Source of the DNA: Microbacteriaceae bacterium UBA1487
GTDB taxonomy: Bacteria > Actinomycetota > Actinomycetes > Actinomycetales > Microbacteriaceae
DNA length: 20,855 nt
Assembly: GCA_002325245.1 (NCBI GenBank)
Contig: DCRR01000015.1
Span: 150,968-171,822 of the forward strand
Direction of reading: 5' to 3'
Position 1 is the first letter of the stretch; every line of letters starts with the position of its first letter. The position numbers and the translations under genes are program-made. The notes under the pieces were generated by a model. That model was given only the letters and a program-made list of their open reading frames with translations, did no database searches and was not told where the DNA came from. Of this stretch, positions 14,406 to 20,855 are shown piece by piece.

Positions 14406-15004
14406 TCCTGTCCTCCGTCCTGCAGGCGATCGGCCTATTCATCGCCACGAACATCGATGACATCATCGTGCTCTCACTGTTCTTCGCCCGAGGCGCGGGC
14501 CAGCGCGGGACCACCGCCCGAATCCTGGTCGGACAGTACCTCGGGTTCGCTGGCATCCTGGGCGCTTCCGTGCTGGTGACGCTCGGGGCGGGAGCGTTCC
14601 TGCCGCCAGAGGTCATCCCCTACTTCGGACTCATTCCGCTGGGGTTGGGACTTTGGGCTGCGTGGCAAGCCTGGCGCAACCGCGGTGCCGACGATGACGA
14701 TGAGGCAAAGGTCGAGGGCAAGAAGGTTGGGGTGTGGACGGTGGCCGGGGTGACCTTCGCCAACGGCGGGGACAACATCGGCGTCTACGTCCCGGTCTTC
14801 CTCAGCGTGGGCCCAGCGGCCGTGGTGGCGTACTGCATCGTGTTCCTCGCCCTGGTCGCCGCCCTCGTCGGCCTGGGCAAGTTCGTCGCCACCCGCCGAC
14901 CGATCGCCGAACTCCTGGAACGCTGGGAACACATCCTGTTCCCGATCGTGCTCATCGGCCTGGGCATCTTCATCCTCGTCAGTGGTGGTGCCTTCGGCCT
15001 CTGA
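14402..15004 (+). CDS. cadD: CadD-family cadmium resistance transporter
   Basis: The 200-residue protein has about six hydrophobic helices and both family hallmarks: ATNIDDIIVLSLFFAR (residues 15-30) and a second copy-like GVTFANGGDNIGVYVPVF motif. The acidic pairs in NIDD and GGDN are thought to sit in the membrane path. The loop between them is charged (DDDDEAKVEGKK). CadD proteins give cadmium resistance, by efflux or sequestration, and belong to the LysE-related transporters. Sharing an operon with cmtR and the P1B ATPase supports cadmium as substrate. The ATG at 14402 has only weak Shine-Dalgarno bases and overlaps the stop of the 27-codon ORF, so translation is probably coupled. It is the last gene of the operon and converges on merA. 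Confidence 0.85.
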   Translation: MILSSVLQAIGLFIATNIDDIIVLSLFFARGAGQRGTTARILVGQYLGFAGILGASVLVTLGAGAFLPPEVIPYFGLIPLGLGLWAAWQAWRNRGADDDDEAKVEGKKVGVWTVAGVTFANGGDNIGVYVPVFLSVGPAAVVAYCIVFLALVAALVGLGKFVATRRPIAELLERWEHILFPIVLIGLGIFILVSGGAFGL

Positions 15005-15226
15005 ACTCGTAGCCGACTGCGTAGATGGCAGCGTGCTGTGGTTGCTACCTGGCGGCTGAGTGTCCCGGTGCGCTGCGCGTGTGAGCGGCCCAGACGACGT
15101 GCTCGGCGCCGCTGCCTCAACTGAGCCCACGCTGACCGCGTAGGCATCGATCACGCGGTCGGTGCCGGTGTTGAAGGCGTCGCGGATACCACTTGGATCA
15201 CCACATCGCTGGTCCCGGCTCTTGTG
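15005..15226. other. Gap between convergent cadD and merA, no confident gene
   Basis: This 222-base gap lies between the stops of cadD and merA. No strong hairpin followed by a T run was found in either direction, although two operons must end here. On the minus strand, between about 15120 and 15200, one frame reads IRDAFNTGTDRVIDAYAV, which looks protein-like and may be the tail of a lost gene. It has no start codon within reach and no recognised family. Confidence 0.4.
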
Positions 15227-16603
15227 TCAGGCGCAGCAGGAGGTGGGGAGTTCGTTGCGGAAGAGGTTCGCGGTGAGGCGGATGCCTTCGGCCATGGTGA
15301 GGTAGGGGGCCCAGGTGTCGGCGAGTTGGGTGACGGTGAATCCGGCGGTGATGGCGTAGGTTGCGGCGAGCATCATCTCCCCAGCGGTGTCGGCGAGGGC
15401 GTGGATACCGAGGACTGTGCCGGTGTCGGCGTCGGCGACGATCTTGATGCCGCCGCGGGTGTCGTGGTTGGCGATGGCCCTGGGCACGTCGGAAAGTCGT
15501 AGGTATCGGCAGGCGCACCGGTATCCGGCGGCGATCGCGTCGGCTTCGGTGATCCCGGCGGAGGCCAGTTGGGGTGAGGTGAACAGCACAGACGGCAACC
15601 CGGTGAAGTCGACTCGCTCGTCGTGACCGAGGGCGTTGTGCGCGGCGATCTTCCCGGTCCTCGCGGCGACGTACACGTACTGGGGCACGTCAGTGACGTC
15701 ACCGGCGGCGAACACAGCCGGGTTCGTGGTCCGCTGCTGCTCGTCTACGATGACGAAGCCGCGCTCGTCGGTCGCGATACCCGCAGCGGGAAGGTTGAGC
15801 CCTTCGGTGCGCGGGGTGCGACCGGTGGCAACGAGGACACGTTCACCGGTCGCGTCCTTCCCGTTGCGGGTCGTCACCTGGACCAGGCCCTCGTGCTGGG
15901 TGATCGTGGCTGCGCGGTCGCCGATGACACTAATCCCCTCGGCCAGGAAGGCCTTGCGGAGCTCGGACGACAGTTCCGGTTCAGCGTGCGGGGCGAGCCG
16001 ACCGATGACGGTGACCTCTACTCCGAGCCGGGCGAACAGCTGCGCCTGTTCCAGGCCGACGAAGCCACCGCCGATCACCACGAGCGACGCGGGCAGTTCC
16101 GTCAGTTCCATCGCTGTGGTCGACGTGAGATAATCGACCTGCTCAAGCCCGGGGATTGCCGGCACGTGCGGCTCGGCGCCGGTGGCGACGAGATACGACT
16201 TCGCGCGCACCGGTCGTCCATCCACGAGCAGGGTTCCCGCGTCTGTGAACGTTGCAGTGCCCGGGAGGATGTCAAACCCGTAGGCAGCGGCGATGTCGGC
16301 GTACTTGGTCTGGCGGAGCATCCCAACCAGATCATCCTTCTGCTCGATGAGCGCGCTGAGATCGACCATCCCAGCAGAGCTGGGGACGCCTGAGAACCGG
16401 TTCGTGAGGGCGGAGTGCCGGGTGTGCGCGGCCGCGAGAAGCGTCTTGGACGGCACACAACCCACGTTCACGCAGGTACCGCCGAGGGTTCCCGATTCGA
16501 TGGCGACCACGCTGGCCCCCTCGAGGCGCGCGTGGATCGCTGCGGACATCGCCGCCCCGCCCGTCCCGATCACCACGAGATCAACCTCCGTGTGCCATGT
16601 CAC
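15227..16603 (-). CDS. merA: Mercury(II) reductase MerA
   Basis: The 458-residue FAD/NADPH flavoenzyme reduces Hg(II) to volatile Hg(0) in the cytoplasm. The FAD-binding VIGTGGAAMSAA (11-22), the redox pair GGTCVNVGCVPSK (Cys44/Cys49), the NADPH-binding VIGGGFVGLEQAQ, the second FAD site VFAAGDVTDVPQYVYVA and the C-terminal Hg-binding Cys pair (PTSCCA, Cys456/457) are all present. The terminal CC and GTCVNVGCVPSK distinguish it from dihydrolipoamide dehydrogenase. It lacks the N-terminal HMA domain (NmerA) of many homologues, which is common in Gram-positive forms but not universal. The GTG at 16603 is preceded by GGAGGAGG. It is read divergently from merR, with a MerR-type promoter between them. 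No merT, merP or merB is visible, so mercury uptake and organomercurial cleavage are not encoded in the window. Confidence 0.95.
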   Translation of the reverse strand: MTWHTEVDLVVIGTGGAAMSAAIHARLEGASVVAIESGTLGGTCVNVGCVPSKTLLAAAHTRHSALTNRFSGVPSSAGMVDLSALIEQKDDLVGMLRQTKYADIAAAYGFDILPGTATFTDAGTLLVDGRPVRAKSYLVATGAEPHVPAIPGLEQVDYLTSTTAMELTELPASLVVIGGGFVGLEQAQLFARLGVEVTVIGRLAPHAEPELSSELRKAFLAEGISVIGDRAATITQHEGLVQVTTRNGKDATGERVLVATGRTPRTEGLNLPAAGIATDERGFVIVDEQQRTTNPAVFAAGDVTDVPQYVYVAARTGKIAAHNALGHDERVDFTGLPSVLFTSPQLASAGITEADAIAAGYRCACRYLRLSDVPRAIANHDTRGGIKIVADADTGTVLGIHALADTAGEMMLAATYAITAGFTVTQLADTWAPYLTMAEGIRLTANLFRNELPTSCCA

Positions 16604-16650
16604 GATGCCTCCTCCAGTTCGAACCGGCCACTCATGCGGCCACTCCTGAA

Positions 16651-16682
16651 AGAATGGACCTTAAAGTATGCTTGAAGGTCAA
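16651..16682 (-). promoter_or_regulatory. MerR-type operator/promoter for merA with 20-bp spacer
   Basis: A 24-bp palindrome at 16657-16680 has perfect arms GACCTT/AAGGTC and inner symmetry AAG/CTT (20 of 24 positions symmetrical). Read on the minus strand, TTGACC (16682-16677) is a near-consensus -35 and CATTCT (16656-16651) a plausible -10, 20 bases apart. An overlong spacer filled by a palindrome is the mark of promoters that MerR-family activators switch on by DNA untwisting. It points at merA, whose start is about 48 bases further. It is also upstream of merR, so merR may be autoregulated. Confidence 0.7.
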
Positions 16683-16701
16683 GTCGGTGGCCGAGGTGAC
16701 G

Positions 16702-17091
16702 ATGCGGATCGGAGAACTCGCGGGGAAGGCGAAGACGAGGGCGTCCACGCTGCGGTACTACGAGGAGCGCGGGCTGCTCCAACCGCCGGAGCGCACCCCG
16801 GCCGGGTACCGCAACTACGGCGACGAGGCGGTGCAGCGGCTCGAATTCATCGACCGGGCCCGCGCAGCAGGGCTCACCCTCGCGCAAACCGCCGAGATCC
16901 TCGAAGTACGTGACGCGGGCGGGTCGCCGTGCGGTCATGTTCGAGACCTCCTCGACCGGCGACTGGTCGAGATCGACGAGCAGCTCGAGCAGCTCCGCCT
17001 GCTCCGTACCAGCGTCGCCGAGCTCCGCGCGAACGCAGCACAGACGCCGCCGGAGGCCTGCACACCCGAGTCGATCTGCCGGTACCTCTGA
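16702..17091 (+). CDS. merR: MerR-family metal-responsive activator, probably Hg(II)
   Basis: The 129-residue regulator has the MerR winged helix (MRIGELAGKAKTRASTLRYYEERGLL, PAGYRNYGDEAVQRLEFIDRARAAGLTL), the dimerisation helix (about 80-110) and three cysteines placed for metal binding: Cys77 (GGSPCGHV), Cys120 and Cys126 (EACTPESIC). Mercury-sensing MerR uses three cysteines with this general spacing (one before the long helix, two after); ZntR/PbrR types also have such sites, so the ligand is inferred from the divergent merA. The ATG at 16702 has GAGGTGAC a few bases upstream. A longer frame from 16597 would run through the palindromic operator and is unlikely. It would bind the 16657-16680 palindrome and activate merA. 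Its stop is followed at once by the decayed DUF262 remnant on the other strand. Confidence 0.88.
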   Translation: MRIGELAGKAKTRASTLRYYEERGLLQPPERTPAGYRNYGDEAVQRLEFIDRARAAGLTLAQTAEILEVRDAGGSPCGHVRDLLDRRLVEIDEQLEQLRLLRTSVAELRANAAQTPPEACTPESICRYL

Positions 17092-17120
17092 CCAATCGGC
17101 TGAAGGGTCTTGCTGCCCGG

Positions 17121-17350
17121 AGGGAACCGTTGTCTTGTCCGCGTAAGGTTGTCGCGCTCGCGGTAGTTCGTCAGGAACTCGTAGAACGTGTACGACTGCG
17201 CGGTCTCGGGCTTGAAGTTCCAGAGCAGGAAGGAGCCGACAGGGTATCCGTGCCTCAGACAAATTCACGATGGATAGCTGGCATCAGATACTCGCGCTTG
17301 CGGATGGCGGTGAGCATCTCCTCGATGCTGCACGGGGTCTAGAAGTACAT
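17121..17350 (-). pseudogene. N-terminal fragment of a DUF262 (GmrSD-like) nuclease gene, frameshifted
   Basis: From an ATG at 17350 (GAGAGAG upstream, 30 bases after the helicase stop) the frame reads MYF, a TAG stop (17341-17339), then TPCSIEEMLTAIRKREYLM and PAIHREFV before a TGA (17257-17255). In the next frame the sequence goes on as LRHGYPVGSFLLWNFKPETA and QSYTFYEFLTNYRERDN. DUF262 proteins have ...LPxxQREFVWxxxQIxxLFDSLxRGYPVGSFLxW... and FYEF..DY.ERDN at this point. The text therefore matches after a deletion of about 14 codons (W to LFDS) that shifted the frame. The conserved DGQQRLT motif that should follow is absent, because the homology ends about 17125-17148. This was the third gene of the restriction operon and is now dead. 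The matching C-terminus lies at 11052-11378 beyond the metal cassette. Confidence 0.7.
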
Positions 17351-17380
17351 GCGGCTCTCTCGATTCGGGCTGACGGGTGG

Positions 17381-19947
<2,567 letters not shown>

Positions 19948-19951
<4 letters not shown>

Positions 19952-20855
19952 TCGTCCGCCTCCATCGGGCGAACGATCCGCTCGACGAAGTCGATCTCGT
20001 CTTCCGAGAGTCCGTACTTCTCGTAAAGATCATGATCGTTCCAGTCTCGCGTCCAATCCTGGGTCGGAACGAAGGCATAGACCTTCCGCGTGGTGTCTTG
20101 CGAGGGCTTGTGAAGGAGGATGAGAAAGCGCGTCAGACGGCAGCGGAGGTACGACAGCGCGCTCTCCGCCTCTCCTCGTGTATCGAAGGTTCCGATGCAG
20201 AGGTACGTCTCGGAGGAGATGCTCCCGCTCTCGCCAAGGAAGGGAGTGCTGATGATCCGATGGGGATAGGTGTCCTTATTTCCCGTGCCGGGCGCGGCGC
20301 GGCCAACGTAAACCTTCCAGCCATCGATGAGGTGAGCGCCCGAAGGGATCGATGCTCGGTCCACATACCCAGTCCCACCGTTCTGGTAGATGAGCACGTC
20401 GCCAGGCGCCTTTGACGCTCTGCCCTTGAACGTGGTCTCAAATCCAAAGGGCTTACGGGAGCTGACCAGCCTTTCGAAGCGCTTGCTCTCCGGCAGTGCC
20501 AGCGAGTGCTCCTGCCCGGTCTCGACGGCAATCACCTTGCGCAAGATTGACAGAGCCTCGTTGAACCGGATGAAGACATCCGCGCCTGGTTCGAGCAAAG
20601 AGCGAGTGGCCGTGGTCGTCGGCCAATCCTTGAAGTGGGTGGTGACCTCGCAGAGTCCGGGGTGGTCGCGATCCCAGAGGAAGTAGCACACCCCGCCCTT
20701 TAGTCCGACGCCTGGGAACACGTCCGAAGCGCTCAGGTAATCGTTGATTGCCCGCACGCGGCTGTCGGTCAGCATTGACTCCCTGAACTCATCGAGGCCT
20801 TTTCCTCCCGCAAACCAACGCGAGGGAACGATCATGTGACCTGTCCCGGGTTTTC
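19948..20855 (-). CDS. Eco57I-like adenine DNA methyltransferase, C-terminal part (5' end outside the window)
   Basis: An open frame enters from the right edge (KPGTGHMIVPSRWFAGGKGL) and runs about 302 codons to the TGA at 19948. The segment IVPSRWFAGGKGLDEFR, then INDYLSASDVFPGVGLKGGVCYFLWDRD, is the conserved part after the NPPY catalytic motif in Eco57I-type N6-adenine methyltransferases. The remaining 230 residues would be the target-recognition region, with FNEALSILRKV, GDVLIYQNGG, and YLRCRLTRFLILLHKPSQD near the end. SAM-binding and NPPY motifs lie outside the window, so activity cannot be judged. The ATG at 20835 is internal (MIVPSRW), not the start. The enzyme probably protects host DNA against the GIY-YIG helicase encoded immediately downstream in the same operon. 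Confidence 0.8.

Larger units (their letters stand above)
11400..17100. mobile_element. Heavy-metal resistance cassette replacing the centre of a DUF262 gene (approximate limits)
   Basis: The block holds cmtR, a metal ATPase, lspA, cadD, merA and merR, and nothing unrelated to metals. It is flanked by N- and C-terminal pieces of a DUF262 gene in collinear order on the minus strand. This suggests the cassette arrived as a unit. No transposase, terminal inverted repeat or target-site duplication was seen, and about two thirds of the DUF262 gene is missing, so simple transposition is not shown; recombination with deletion is as likely. The limits are approximate. Confidence 0.45.

Overview
The window reads as high-GC actinobacterial DNA, most likely Microbacteriaceae-like. 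This is inferred from GC-rich codons, frequent GTG starts, strong GGAGG-type ribosome binding sites, ATGA/GTGA gene overlaps and the character of the protein families; no rRNA or other taxonomic marker is present. No tRNA, rRNA, CRISPR array or intact transposase or integrase was seen.

Layout. Positions 1-1193 look like ordinary chromosome: the 5' part of an unrecognised gene and an EamA/DMT exporter. From about 1310 the content becomes accessory. There is a decayed resolvase-type helix-turn-helix fragment (1310-1735), a small membrane protein (1738-2109), an unusual DprA paralogue (2305-3303) and a large AAA_13/RloC-like ATPase with a CxxC zinc-hook motif (3335-5923, minus). A MobF-type relaxase-helicase follows (6069-9680, minus). 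Its leader folds into a hairpin over the ribosome binding site and lies in a 272-base segment that is the best place for an oriT. Next is a C5-cytosine DNA methyltransferase (9953-11044) that contains, in another frame and with a perfect Shine-Dalgarno sequence, a second ORF of a phage/mobile-element family (10377-10871).

The block 11499-17091 is a heavy-metal resistance cassette. One half is a CmtR-type ArsR repressor with its operator, an SPC-type P1B ATPase, a signal peptidase II and a CadD-family transporter, all joined by stop/start overlaps. The other half is a convergent merA with a divergent merR and a MerR-type 20-bp-spacer promoter. On both sides of the cassette, on the same strand and in collinear order, lie pieces of a DUF262 (GmrSD-like) nuclease gene: N-terminal at 17121-17350 and C-terminal at 11052-11378. 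The simplest reading is that the cassette replaced the middle of that gene.

Upstream of the N-terminal piece, in the same orientation, are a GIY-YIG/SF2-helicase restriction protein (17381-19951) and the C-terminal part of an Eco57I-like adenine methyltransferase (19948 to the window end). The ancestral operon was therefore probably methyltransferase, nuclease-helicase, DUF262 protein. As a whole the window is a mobilisable accessory region that collects DNA-defence genes (RloC-like ATPase, DprA-like protein, two methyltransferases, restriction helicase, DUF262 remnant) and metal resistance, with mobilisation supplied by the MobF relaxase. No type IV secretion genes lie in the window.
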